DNA of 17,842 nt, taken from assembly GCA_051009035.1 (NCBI GenBank), contig JBPCWY010000074.1, positions 1-17,842 on the forward strand, in the 5' to 3' direction. A program made the translations under genes and the position numbers. Under the pieces are notes generated by a model. The model had not been told where the DNA came from. It saw nothing but the letters and a program-made list of their open reading frames with translations, and ran no database searches. The stretch is from Persebacter sp051009035. Its GTDB lineage: Bacteria > Pseudomonadota > Gammaproteobacteria > Tethybacterales > Persebacteraceae. How positions within the stretch are numbered: position 1 is the first letter of the stretch; each line of letters begins with the position of its first letter. Shown here piece after piece: positions 1 to 8,220 of this stretch.

Positions 1-548
1 GGCGCGAAACTTCGGCGGTGCGCGGGGGATGCGCCGTGTTCGGATAATGCGCGCAAATGTTCCGCCGTGCCGTATCCTTTGTGGCTGGCGAAACCGTAAT
101 GCGGGTATTGCGAATCCAAAAGTTTCATCATGTCGTCCCGCGCCGTTTTTGCCAAAATGGACGCCGCCATAATTTCCGGCGACAAGTTGTCGCCGTTGAC
201 GAGCGGCTTTGCCGGATAGGGAAAATCGGGGGCGAAATCGCCGTCTACTAAAACTAAATCGGGGCAAATCACAATGTCATGCACCGCCCGCTGCATCGCA
301 AACATTGTCGCCTGCCGTATGTTGTAAGAGTCAATTTCTTCGGCGTCCGCGCTTCCCAAGGCAAACGCCAAACATTCTTCGCGCACTATTTCCGCAAGAC
401 GCCTCCGCTCTTTGTCGCTAAGTTTTTTAGAATCGCGCAATCCCGCAATCCGGTTGCCGCCCAACACAACCGCGGCGGCGACTACCGGACCCGCCAACGG
501 ACCGCGCCCGGCTTCGTCTACGCCGCATATTAACGGGGTTTTATTCAC
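1..548 (-). CDS. rnhB: Ribonuclease HII, 3' end cut by window edge
   Basis: Ribonuclease HII cleaves the RNA strand of RNA-DNA hybrids and removes misincorporated ribonucleotides in the cytoplasm. The reading frame begins with GTG at 548 and gives 182 codons before the window ends; the family is usually about 200 residues, so only the tail is missing. The N-terminus shows VDEAGRGPLAGPV, with the catalytic Asp11 and Glu12. Further acidic residues are Asp102 in LVDGD and Asp120 in VNGD, with the same 18-residue spacing as the third and fourth catalytic acids of the E. coli enzyme. The motif SILAKTARD follows. The GTG overlaps the TGA of lpxB (GTGA, 545-548), which fixes the start and suggests translational coupling. 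Position downstream of lpxB is the usual gammaproteobacterial order, where dnaE often follows. Confidence 0.96.
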   Translation of the reverse strand, partial: MNKTPLICGVDEAGRGPLAGPVVAAAVVLGGNRIAGLRDSKKLSDKERRRLAEIVREECLAFALGSADAEEIDSYNIRQATMFAMQRAVHDIVICPDLVLVDGDFAPDFPYPAKPLVNGDNLSPEIMAASILAKTARDDMMKLLDSQYPHYGFASHKGYGTAEHLRALSEHGASPAHRRSFA

Positions 549-1630
549 AACATTTCCAACGCCGCATCCGCCGCGCTTTGTTCGGAAATTAATTGTTTAC
601 GCAATACGGCAAACGCGTCCAGTTGCGCGGCGCACAGTTGTTCGTCTTCCAACAAGCGCGTTAAATATTTGGCAATTTCCGGCGCGCGCGCTTCCGATTG
701 TATAAATTCCGGAACGACAAAACGTTCGGATAAAATATTCGGCAAACTAAAAAACGGCAAACGAAACTCCCGCCGCGACGCCAAAAAATACGCCATGCGC
801 GGCAGCACATAAACCGCCGCCGCCGGCGTTTGCGCCAGCGCCGCCTGCAAAACCGCCGTGCCGCATTTCACCAGCGCAATATCGGCGGCGGCGAGAATGT
901 CTTCCGCCATGCCGGCGTGCGTTTGCGCGCCGGGCAAGGCGGCGCGGATTTGCGCGGCGGCGTTTTCATCGGCGGCGGCGGCAATAAAACGGCGTCCCGG
1001 CATCGCCCGCATCACTTCCGCAAACAGCGGCAGATGCATGCGTAATTCCGAATCCCGGCTGCCGGGCAACAGCGCGATTAATTTTTCGTCCGGCGCGGTT
1101 TGCAATTTGCGCCGCGCTTCCGTTTTATCAACCGCGCGCGCCGCGTCCGGATGCCCGACAAAACGCGCCTGCGCGCCGCTTCCGGAATACGCCGCCGGTT
1201 CAAACGGAAACAAACACCAAATTTCGTCCGCGGCGCGGCTGATTTTTTCCGTCCGTCCGCCGCGCCACATCCACACGCTGGGGCTGACATATTGCGCCGT
1301 TTTAATTCCCCATCCGCGCGCTTTTGCGGCGACTCCCAAATTGAAATCGGGCGCGTCTATGCCGATAAACAAACGCGGTTGGCGGCGGCGAATCTCCGCC
1401 AAAAAACGGCGGCGCAACGCCAAAATTTTCGGCAACCGCCCCAGCACATCCCAATGTCCCACTACCGACAACGCATCGGACGGCGCGATAATTTCCACCC
1501 CGGCGTTTTGCATCGCTTCTTTGCCGATGCCGGCGATATGCAAATCCGGACGGCGGCGGCGCAATTCCGCCGCCAACGCGCCCCCCAAGCGGTCGCCGGA
1601 CGCTTCTCCGGCGGACATAATGATGCTCAT
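545..1630 (-). CDS. lpxB: Lipid-A-disaccharide synthase
   Basis: LpxB condenses UDP-2,3-diacylglucosamine with lipid X to form the lipid A disaccharide at the inner face of the inner membrane. The protein is 361 residues, close to the usual 380. It opens with the family's N-terminal motif SAGEASGDRLGG. It carries GIDAPDFNL near residue 91, whose first Asp (about 92) matches the essential Asp98 of E. coli. The nucleotide-sugar part has LLPGSRDSEL. The frame stays open upstream to 1699, but that part lies over the end of lpxA. ATG 1630 overlaps the lpxA stop as ATGA, so it is the preferred start. ATG 1618 (MSAGEASGD) is a possible alternative. Translation is probably coupled to lpxA. Confidence 0.96.
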   Translation of the reverse strand: MSIIMSAGEASGDRLGGALAAELRRRRPDLHIAGIGKEAMQNAGVEIIAPSDALSVVGHWDVLGRLPKILALRRRFLAEIRRRQPRLFIGIDAPDFNLGVAAKARGWGIKTAQYVSPSVWMWRGGRTEKISRAADEIWCLFPFEPAAYSGSGAQARFVGHPDAARAVDKTEARRKLQTAPDEKLIALLPGSRDSELRMHLPLFAEVMRAMPGRRFIAAAADENAAAQIRAALPGAQTHAGMAEDILAAADIALVKCGTAVLQAALAQTPAAAVYVLPRMAYFLASRREFRLPFFSLPNILSERFVVPEFIQSEARAPEIAKYLTRLLEDEQLCAAQLDAFAVLRKQLISEQSAADAALEML

Positions 1631-2412
1631 CGCGGGCGGATTAATTCCAATCCGTCCTGCGCCAAAAAATCGGACAACCGGCAAAGCGCATCGGCGCATT
1701 TGCCGCTTTCGCTTTTTGCCATCGCGGCGATTTTGGCGCGCGCTTCGGAAAGCGGCAGCGCGGAGTGGTAGAGATAACGGTATGCTTTTTTGACGGCGGC
1801 AATATCTTCCGGCGCAAAACCCGCGCGCCGCATGCCCTCGCTATTGACGCCGACTACGCCGCGCGCCGCCAAGACAAACGGCGGCGCGTCTTGGCGCATG
1901 ACTTCGCCGCCGCCAATCATCGCCCCCGCCCCGATGCGGCAAAACTGGTGAAACAACGCGCCGCCGCCGATTACCGCGCCGTCCCCGACTGCGACATGTC
2001 CGGCAAGCTGCGCGCCGTTGGCGATAACCGTCCCGTCTCCGATGCGGCAATCGTGCGCGAGATGGACATAGCCCATAATCCAATTGCCGCAGCCCAGGCG
2101 CGTTTCGCCGCCTTCCGTTGTGCCGCGGTTAAAAAAACAATATTCGCGGATGACATTATTGTCGCCGATAACAAGCGCGCTTTTTTCGCCTTGAAATTTT
2201 TTGTCCTGCGGTTCGCCGCCCAAAGAACAAAACGGAAAAATGCGGTTGTTGCGCCCGATGCGCGCGCCTTGCCAAATAATGGAATACGCGCCGATTTCGC
2301 TGCCCGCGCCGATTTCGCTGCCGTCTTCAACGACCGCGCCGGGACCTACGGATACATCTTCGGCAAGGCGGGCGTTTTTGCCGACCAGCGCGCCGGGGGC
2401 GATTTTTGCCAT
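1627..2412 (-). CDS. lpxA: Acyl-ACP--UDP-N-acetylglucosamine O-acyltransferase
   Basis: LpxA performs the first step of lipid A synthesis, moving a hydroxyacyl chain from ACP to the 3-OH of UDP-GlcNAc. The 261-residue protein is full length. Residues 1-190 show repeated hexapeptides (IGAGSE, IGAYSI, IGRNNR, IGDGTV), which form a left-handed beta helix. The active-site segment VHLAHDC places His117 and His120, the latter matching catalytic His125 of E. coli. LGGEPQDKKFQGE and GGALFHQFCRIG are also family motifs. The C-terminal helical part has EGMRRAGFAPEDI. The start codon is four bases after the fabZ stop, and the stop overlaps lpxB, so the three genes read as one unit. No strong Shine-Dalgarno is visible. 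Confidence 0.97.
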   Translation of the reverse strand: MAKIAPGALVGKNARLAEDVSVGPGAVVEDGSEIGAGSEIGAYSIIWQGARIGRNNRIFPFCSLGGEPQDKKFQGEKSALVIGDNNVIREYCFFNRGTTEGGETRLGCGNWIMGYVHLAHDCRIGDGTVIANGAQLAGHVAVGDGAVIGGGALFHQFCRIGAGAMIGGGEVMRQDAPPFVLAARGVVGVNSEGMRRAGFAPEDIAAVKKAYRYLYHSALPLSEARAKIAAMAKSESGKCADALCRLSDFLAQDGLELIRPR

Positions 2413-2416
2413 TGAT

Positions 2417-2887
2417 TCAAACGCCGCCCGCCCGCGCCGCTAAAATTCGCGCTTCGCAGGCGAGACCGTTTTCCGTTTCGGCGCGCGCATTAAAACGAAA
2501 CACATCGCGAATTCGCCGCTCCAAAACGCAATGCAAAGTTAACACATCGCCCGGACGGACGACCCGCCGAAAACGGCAATTATCCACGCCGGTCAGAAAA
2601 AAATATTCGTCCGATTTATCCCGGCTCAAATACGACAGCACGCCGCAAGTTTGCGCCAACGCTTCCAAAATCAACACGCCGGGCATCACCGGCATCTGCG
2701 GAAAATGCCCTTCAAAAAACGGTTCGGAAATGGTTACATTTTTGCGCGCCGTAATGGATTTGCCCGCTTCGTAATTTAAAATTTTGTCCACCAGCAAAAA
2801 CGGATGGCGGTGCGGCAGCGCCCGCATCACCAGCGATGCGCCCCCGTTTTCGCCTTCCGCCGCCTGATTTTTTGCGCCGTCCGCCAT
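2417..2887 (-). CDS. fabZ: 3-hydroxyacyl-[acyl-carrier-protein] dehydratase
   Basis: FabZ dehydrates 3-hydroxyacyl-ACP in fatty acid elongation and draws on the same hydroxyacyl-ACP pool as LpxA and LpxD, which explains its place between them. The 156-residue hot-dog-fold protein has LPHRHPFLLVDKI near residue 24 and FFEGHFPQMPVMPG, with catalytic His61. LILEALAQ follows with Glu75; the 14-residue spacing equals that of E. coli His54 and Glu68. The open frame runs up to 2992, but the extension lies over lpxD and lacks family similarity. ATG 2887 has GGAGG seven bases upstream and comes one base after the lpxD stop. Confidence 0.97.
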   Translation of the reverse strand: MADGAKNQAAEGENGGASLVMRALPHRHPFLLVDKILNYEAGKSITARKNVTISEPFFEGHFPQMPVMPGVLILEALAQTCGVLSYLSRDKSDEYFFLTGVDNCRFRRVVRPGDVLTLHCVLERRIRDVFRFNARAETENGLACEARILAARAGGV

Positions 2888-2888
2888 G

Positions 2889-3872
2889 TTATTTCCTCCG
2901 CGCCAAACGGCGCAATGTCGCGGCAAAACGCCGCCATTCCCGCGCCGGCATTGCGGGCAAAACCGAAGACACCATCGTCCCCGCCGCAACATCGCGCGTG
3001 ACCAAACTTCCGCCGGCGATATTCGCCCCGTCCCCGATTGTTAAATGCCCGACAATTCCGGCTTTGCCGCCAATCATGCAATTTTTGCCGATGCGCGCGC
3101 TGCCGGCGATTCCGGCGCAACCGCAAACAACCGTGTTGTCGCCGATGCGGACATTATGCCCGATTTGCGCCAAATTATCTATTTTGACGCCGTTGCCGAT
3201 GATGGTATCGTCCAACGCGCCGCGGTCTACCGCGCTGTTTGCGCCGATTTCCACATCGTCTCCGAGGCGCACCCCGCCCAACTGCGGGATTTTGACTTGC
3301 GCCCCGTCTTCGCCGCGGACGAAACCAAACCCGTCCGCCCCCAACACCGCGCCGCTGTGAATCAAACACCGCCGCCCGATAATGACTCCCGCATACACAA
3401 TTGCCCGCGCTTTGAGGACGGAAAATTCGCCGATATGCGCCCCCGCGCCGACAACCGCGCCGGGGCCGATAATGCAATTGTCGCCCAATACCGCGCCCGA
3501 TTCTACGACCGCCATCGGCGCGATATGAATATTTTTACCGATATTTGCGTCCGGCGCGACTTCCGCCCGCGCGGAAATGCCGGAGGCGGGCGGCGCGGCG
3601 CGGTTTAGCCATTCCGCGAGGCGGGCGAAATAAAGGCGCGGCGCGCCCCGCACGACCCAGCGCGGACAATCGGCGGAATCCGCCAGCGCTTCGGAAAGCA
3701 AAACCGCCCCGGCGCGGCTTTGGCGCAATTTTGTGCGGTGCGCGTCCGATTCGTAAAACGCGATTTGTCGCCCGCCCGCGCCGTCCAGCGAAGCGACCCC
3801 GTCAATCCGCACGGAAGAATCGCCCCGCACTTCGCCGCCAAAACGGTTTGCAATTTCGGCGAGCGAAGGCAT
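2889..3872 (-). CDS. lpxD: UDP-3-O-acylglucosamine N-acyltransferase
   Basis: LpxD adds the second hydroxyacyl chain (N-linked) to UDP-3-O-acylglucosamine, the third step of lipid A synthesis. The 327-residue protein is close to the family's usual 340. Residues 1-95 form the uridine-binding domain (MPSLAEIANRFGGEV; QIAFYESDAHRTKL). Residues 100-300 are left-handed beta-helix hexapeptides (IGKNIH, LGDNCI, IGEFSV, IGRRCL). The catalytic histidine is His239 in DNLAQIGHNV, the same number as in E. coli. A helical C-terminus follows. ATG 3872 shares one base with the TAA of skp (TAATG). No clear Shine-Dalgarno is present, so translation probably relies on coupling. Confidence 0.97.
   Translation of the reverse strand: MPSLAEIANRFGGEVRGDSSVRIDGVASLDGAGGRQIAFYESDAHRTKLRQSRAGAVLLSEALADSADCPRWVVRGAPRLYFARLAEWLNRAAPPASGISARAEVAPDANIGKNIHIAPMAVVESGAVLGDNCIIGPGAVVGAGAHIGEFSVLKARAIVYAGVIIGRRCLIHSGAVLGADGFGFVRGEDGAQVKIPQLGGVRLGDDVEIGANSAVDRGALDDTIIGNGVKIDNLAQIGHNVRIGDNTVVCGCAGIAGSARIGKNCMIGGKAGIVGHLTIGDGANIAGGSLVTRDVAAGTMVSSVLPAMPAREWRRFAATLRRLARRK
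2895..2899 (-). promoter_or_regulatory. Strong Shine-Dalgarno of fabZ
   Basis: On the minus strand GGAGG lies seven bases before ATG 2887, inside the last codons of lpxD. It is one of the few full Shine-Dalgarno sequences in this cluster. It decides the fabZ start against the longer open frame, and it may let fabZ be translated independently of lpxD. Confidence 0.8.
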
Positions 3873-4438
3873 TACTGCGCGAGCGATTCAAAATCCGCGC
3901 TTTCGTCAAATCCGGCGATGACGGCGTCGGTAATGTCCGCCGTCTTGTCGGCGAAAACGATGATGTTATGCACCAGCGCGCGGTTGTCCGAAACCGGCAC
4001 GGTTAAAAACGGGTTTAACACCATGCTGTAATTTTCTTCCCGCGCCACCCGCGCCGCGACTTGCACGATTTGTTCGTCAATAGAGCGGCGGCGTTCCTGC
4101 ATTGCCGCGCCGCGGTCTTCGGCGAGCGCGCGCCGCTCGCGCACAAAGTTGCGCTCCAGCTGTTCAATCTCCGCCGCCTTTTTTTCCAAGTCCGCGTCGC
4201 TGAGAGTCAGCGATTCTTTTTGCGCTTCTTCGCGGATGTTGCGGATGGCTTCGTCCTGCTCGCGCAGGCCGTCTTCGCGTTCTTTAAATTTCGCGTTGAC
4301 CGAATCCCGCACCCGCCGGACGATTTTGGATTCTTGGTATACCCGTTCAAAATTGATATACGCGATTCCTTCCGCGCTTTGCGCCGGGGAGAACGCAAAT
4401 CCGCCCAGAACAAACACCGCCAGCATAAATTTTTTCAT
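3872..4438 (-). CDS. skp: OmpH/Skp-family periplasmic chaperone
   Basis: Skp holds unfolded outer-membrane proteins in the periplasm on their way to the Bam complex. The 188-residue protein starts with a typical signal peptide (MKKF, a hydrophobic stretch, then SPAQSA before EG). The mature part shows IAYINFERVYQES, the N-terminal strand of the OmpH family. A long charged helical region at about residues 45-140 (KFKEREDGLREQDEAIRN and following) fits the coiled-coil tentacles of the trimer. The last 45 residues return to a strand-like pattern (YSMVLNP). It is slightly longer than E. coli Skp (161 residues). ATG 4438 has GGAG nine bases upstream (4448-4451) and begins directly at the signal peptide. 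ATG 4465 in the same frame is less likely. Confidence 0.9.
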   Translation of the reverse strand: MKKFMLAVFVLGGFAFSPAQSAEGIAYINFERVYQESKIVRRVRDSVNAKFKEREDGLREQDEAIRNIREEAQKESLTLSDADLEKKAAEIEQLERNFVRERRALAEDRGAAMQERRRSIDEQIVQVAARVAREENYSMVLNPFLTVPVSDNRALVHNIIVFADKTADITDAVIAGFDESADFESLAQ

Positions 4439-4472
4439 TGTTTTTTTCTCCGTGTTGTGTTGCATTAAAAAA

Positions 4473-6836
4473 TTAATAGCGCACCGAAAACTGCAAGTTT
4501 TGCGTGTCATCCCCGGTTTCGCTTTTGAGCGGGGTCGCCCACGAAAAACGCAGCGGCCCAATCGGCGATACCCAGCGAATTTCCAATCCCGCCGAAGCGC
4601 GCCACGGGGCGAAATTGCCGAACGGCGTCCGCCCCACGATTCCCGCGTCAATAAACGGCGCGAGGTATACTTTTTGCGATTTAAATAAATCCAAATCCAC
4701 CGCCGCTTCCAGCGACACAAACGCCCGCGAACGCCCGCCCACGGCGCGCCCGCTCACCGTCTCTCCGCCGATTTCGTTGGATTCAAAACCGCGCAGGGAG
4801 CTCGTGCCGCCGACATAATAGCGGTGGTAAAACGGGTATTCGTCCCCGCCGTAGCCGCCGCCAAATCCCGCCCCGGCGCGCAAATGCCAAACCGGCTTGC
4901 CGAACACGCCCGGGTTTTGCCAGTAAAAATCGTGTTCGTAATCCGCCTTGTAATATTTTAAATCCAACAGCGGCAAACCGAAATCGGCGGAAAAATTAAT
5001 CCGCTGCCCGTCCGTCGCCTGCTGGAGCGAATCGCGCGTGTCGTGGTCTATGCCGGGTTTGAACGACAACACTTTTAAGTTGCGCCCGTGTTTGTCTATA
5101 AACGCCTGGTAGGCGGGGACGCTGGAAATGCTCGCGACTTCAATTTTTTCGTAGGCGAAAAAGGCGTTGTATTTTCCGTCGTCGGCGTAGGGAATGCCGT
5201 AGCCGTATTCCACCCCGGTGCCGTCAATGCTGTAAGAAGACGCGTTGCCCGAAGACGAGCGGTCCGCAACGGACGCGCGGATGTGGCGCGAAACGCCTTC
5301 GTCCGTGTGGTAGTATTCGTCCAGCGAAAAACGGATGTTGTTGTCGCTGTCGCTGATGCTGAAATCGGCGGAAAAATTGTTGCCGCTGCCGAAAATATTC
5401 GGCGTATCCAGCCCCGCTTCAAACGACAAATCGTTGTCCGTGGAAAACCCCGCCCCCACGCGAAAACTCCCCACTCCGCTTTCGCGCACTTGCAGCAGCA
5501 AATCCAATTCGTCTTCCGACCCCTCCACCCGCTCCGGCGTTACCGAAACATCGTTAAAAAAACCGAGGCGCAAAATGCGGCGGCGCGAGCTTTCCACTTT
5601 GTTGCGCGAATAACGTTCGCGTTCAAACTGCAACAGTTCGCGGCGGATGACTTCGTCCCGCGTCCGGTCGTTGCCGGTAATTTCAATTCGGCGGACATAC
5701 GCCAAAAGCCCGGGCGTAATATTGTAGGTGATTTGCACCGTCCCGTCTTCGTCGTTAAGTTCGCTGTCGTAGGCGACTTCGGCGAAAGCGTAGCCGTAAT
5801 CGCCGAGCACATCGCGGATTTGGGACGCCGCTTCGCCCGCTTTTTGGCTGCTGAATACTTCGCCCGGCTCCTGCGTTAAGTGTTCGCGCAATTCTTCTTC
5901 GCTGATTTCGGACGGCACCGCGCCGGCAAAAACGGCGGCGTTTTGCGCGCTTTCGCCTTCCGCGCTTTCGCCCCCCGCCGCCAGCGTATATTCATGCCCT
6001 TCGCTTACCCGGATGCGGATGTCTATGTGCCGTTTGTCGGGCGATACTTCCGCTTCTTTTTCGTCCACGCTAAAACGCAAATATCCTTCTTCCAAATACA
6101 AAGTCCGGATGCGCTCCAAATCCGCGTCCAAGCGGCTTTGCGAAAACAAATAGTTGTCGGTAAAATAATTCAACAACCCGCGCGGTTCCAGATTCATCGC
6201 CCGTTTCAGCCGCCAGCCCGAAAATACTTCGTTGCCTTCAATCGTAATGGAACGGACGGACGCCTGCTCGCCTTCTTCCACTTCAAACAATAACGCCACG
6301 CGGTTGCGCGGCAGGGGCGAGACGACCGTGTCAATTTCCACCTGGTAAAAATTGCGCTCAATATAAATTTCTTCCAGCGCTTTCGCCGCCTGCTCCGCCA
6401 GCGCGCGGTCAAACACCCGCGCCTTGACGATGTTCGCGCTTTTGAGCATGCCTTCCAACGCGTCGTCCGGAAGCTCGGTCACGCCGGAAAAATTGACTTC
6501 GGCGATAGTCGGGTTTTCTTCCACTTTCAACACCAATATTCCCCCTTCGCGCAATACTTCCACGGAGCGGAAAAAACCCGTCTCAAACAGCGCGCGGATA
6601 ATTTCCACCGATTTGTCCCCGGTCATTTCTTCGCCGGGCTGGATGCCGACGCGGCTGAATACCACGCCCGGGTCAAAACGCCGCAAGCCGTCAATGCGAA
6701 TATCGTCTACGACAAACGGGGAAAACCCCTGCGCCCATGCGGGCGTCCACAGCATTGCGGCGGCAAGCGCCGCGGCGGCGAGCCGCAAAAGCCGCTTTCG
6801 CGCCTTTCGCGCCGTGTCGTTTTGTCCGCCCGCCAT
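4473..6836 (-). CDS. bamA: Outer membrane protein assembly factor BamA
   Basis: BamA is the Omp85-family core of the Bam complex that inserts beta-barrel proteins into the outer membrane. The 787-residue protein (E. coli 810) has a basic start, a hydrophobic segment and AWAQ, so signal peptidase I probably cuts near residue 35. Residues about 40-450 hold five POTRA domains (FVVDDIRIDGLRRFDPGVVF begins the first; YVRRIEITGNDRTRDEVIRR the last). An acidic insert rich in Glu/Ala/Ser lies between POTRA 3 and 4. Residues about 450-787 form the barrel. The conserved loop-6 motif reads LRGF at 681-684, where E. coli has VRGF. The chain ends in FSVRY, an aromatic last residue as expected. The frame is open to 6917, but ATG 6836 directly precedes the signal peptide. 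Confidence 0.97.
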   Translation of the reverse strand: MAGGQNDTARKARKRLLRLAAAALAAAMLWTPAWAQGFSPFVVDDIRIDGLRRFDPGVVFSRVGIQPGEEMTGDKSVEIIRALFETGFFRSVEVLREGGILVLKVEENPTIAEVNFSGVTELPDDALEGMLKSANIVKARVFDRALAEQAAKALEEIYIERNFYQVEIDTVVSPLPRNRVALLFEVEEGEQASVRSITIEGNEVFSGWRLKRAMNLEPRGLLNYFTDNYLFSQSRLDADLERIRTLYLEEGYLRFSVDEKEAEVSPDKRHIDIRIRVSEGHEYTLAAGGESAEGESAQNAAVFAGAVPSEISEEELREHLTQEPGEVFSSQKAGEAASQIRDVLGDYGYAFAEVAYDSELNDEDGTVQITYNITPGLLAYVRRIEITGNDRTRDEVIRRELLQFERERYSRNKVESSRRRILRLGFFNDVSVTPERVEGSEDELDLLLQVRESGVGSFRVGAGFSTDNDLSFEAGLDTPNIFGSGNNFSADFSISDSDNNIRFSLDEYYHTDEGVSRHIRASVADRSSSGNASSYSIDGTGVEYGYGIPYADDGKYNAFFAYEKIEVASISSVPAYQAFIDKHGRNLKVLSFKPGIDHDTRDSLQQATDGQRINFSADFGLPLLDLKYYKADYEHDFYWQNPGVFGKPVWHLRAGAGFGGGYGGDEYPFYHRYYVGGTSSLRGFESNEIGGETVSGRAVGGRSRAFVSLEAAVDLDLFKSQKVYLAPFIDAGIVGRTPFGNFAPWRASAGLEIRWVSPIGPLRFSWATPLKSETGDDTQNLQFSVRY

Positions 6837-6842
6837 TGCGTT

Positions 6843-6848
6843 ATTATA
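6843..6848 (-). promoter_or_regulatory. Candidate -10 box upstream of bamA
   Basis: On the minus strand a perfect TATAAT ends seven bases before the bamA ATG, in the 43-base gap after rseP. A start seven bases downstream of this box would fall on the A of the ATG, giving a leaderless message. No good -35 is present at 16-18 bases, and no Shine-Dalgarno precedes the ATG. The box could supply extra transcription of bamA and the lpx genes. It could also be a chance match in an AT-rich gap. Confidence 0.4.
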
Positions 6849-6879
6849 GCAGAAAGCGAAAATGAAAACCGCCGGACAT

Positions 6880-8220
6880 TTACGGCAGATTGGATAAATC
6901 CGCGGCGATTGCGGCAATCATTAACAGCAGAATCAAAAGCACTCCGGCGCGCTCAATCCCGGCAAGCAATTTTTGCGGCAGCGGGCGGCGCAACGCCGCT
7001 TGCGCCGCGCAAATCGCCATTTGTCCGCCGTCCAACACCGGCAGGGGGAGCAAATTAACCGCCGCCAAACTGACCGAAATAAGCGCCGCAAAACCCCACC
7101 ACGCCGTCCATCCCGCCGCCGCCGCCGCCCCCGCCCCGCGCGCGATTCCGACCGGACCGCTAATATTGTCTTGAAACGATAAATTGCCGCCGAGGATATG
7201 CCCCAAAAATTGAAATGTCCGCAACAAATCGCCGAATGTTTTCCGCCCCGCCGCGGCAAACGCCGGAATCGGAGCCAGCTGCACGGTAACCAGCAATTGC
7301 GAAAGTTTTTCGCGGTCAATGCGCGGCACGACTCCGAGCCGCCCGACTTGCCGCCCGTTTGTTTCTTCCGAAGACAATACCGCTTCCGTTTCGTGCGGCT
7401 CGCCGTCCCGCCATAAAATTAAAGAAACGCGCTTGCCCGGACGGGCGAGTATGGCGTCCGCCGTTTCGCGCCAAGAATTGGGGACGACATCGTCCACCGC
7501 CGCAATCGCGTCCCCCGAAAGAATACCCGCTTTTTGCGCCGCGGAATTGTCCACGACAATTTCCACCGTCTGCGTAATATAACTGTCGTCCGGAAATAAA
7601 CCGAGCGCGGGAAGCAGCCCCGCCCGCACATCCGCCGGGGACAACGCGTCCGCCGCAATGTTGTGCGCGCCGCCGTCCGTTTCCAGCGCGATGTCTTCGC
7701 CTTCCAAAGCGGCGTCCGCAAGCGCCAGCACCGCGCGCCGCCACAGCGGCGTTTCCGCGCCGTTGATGCGGAGAATTTCATCCCCCGCCGCCAACCCGGC
7801 GCGCGCCGCCGGAGAGCTTTCATGCACGGCGCCGATGCGCGGCGCCAGCCCCGTTTCGCCGGACATAAATACGCCGGTTAAAATTACGATTGCTAAAATA
7901 ATATTCGCCAGCGGTCCGGCGGCGTAAATGACAAATCTTCTCCAATTGTTTTGCGCTTCCATTGTTTCGGCATGCGGCGCGTTAAGTTTGGCGGCGGTTT
8001 CCGCGTCCAATAACCGCACATAACCGCCGAGTAAAATCGGCGCGAGCGCCCATTCCGTCCCCGCGCTGTCGGTTTTGAGCGCAAGCGGTTTGCCAAACCC
8101 GACCGAAAAACGCAGCACGCGGACGCCAAAAAAACGCGCCGCCGCGTAATGCCCGAATTCATGAATCGCCACCACCGGCAAAATCACCGCGGCAAACGAC
8201 AATAGCGCGATAACTAACAC
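6880..8220 (-). CDS. rseP: RIP metalloprotease RseP (site-2 protease)
   Basis: RseP is an inner-membrane zinc protease that cuts membrane-embedded substrates such as anti-sigma factor RseA and leftover signal peptides. The 446-residue protein matches the family length of about 450. The first transmembrane segment carries HEFGH at residues 20-24 (zinc ligands and catalytic Glu). FSVGFGKPL and GGYV belong to the following membrane-associated loop. Two PDZ domains lie in the middle (about 120-310, with SPAARAGLAAGDEI and SAAQKAGILSGDAI). The second half of the active site is in LPVLDGGQM with Asp397 (E. coli Asp402). A last hydrophobic helix ends the protein. The open frame extends to 8319, but GTG 8220 puts HEFGH at the usual distance. 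It overlaps the dxr stop by seven bases. Confidence 0.95.
   Translation of the reverse strand: MLVIALLSFAAVILPVVAIHEFGHYAAARFFGVRVLRFSVGFGKPLALKTDSAGTEWALAPILLGGYVRLLDAETAAKLNAPHAETMEAQNNWRRFVIYAAGPLANIILAIVILTGVFMSGETGLAPRIGAVHESSPAARAGLAAGDEILRINGAETPLWRRAVLALADAALEGEDIALETDGGAHNIAADALSPADVRAGLLPALGLFPDDSYITQTVEIVVDNSAAQKAGILSGDAIAAVDDVVPNSWRETADAILARPGKRVSLILWRDGEPHETEAVLSSEETNGRQVGRLGVVPRIDREKLSQLLVTVQLAPIPAFAAAGRKTFGDLLRTFQFLGHILGGNLSFQDNISGPVGIARGAGAAAAAGWTAWWGFAALISVSLAAVNLLPLPVLDGGQMAICAAQAALRRPLPQKLLAGIERAGVLLILLLMIAAIAADLSNLP

Noticed and set aside
858..1793. Long plus-strand open frame opposite lpxB
   Set aside because: It is antisense to a clear gene; long opposite frames are expected from the GC-rich codon pattern here. 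The translation is low in complexity and shows no family motif. The same holds for 5088-5879 and 8533-9465.
2888..2992. N-terminal extension of fabZ
   Set aside because: It lies over the end of lpxD, has no FabZ similarity, and a full Shine-Dalgarno marks ATG 2887.
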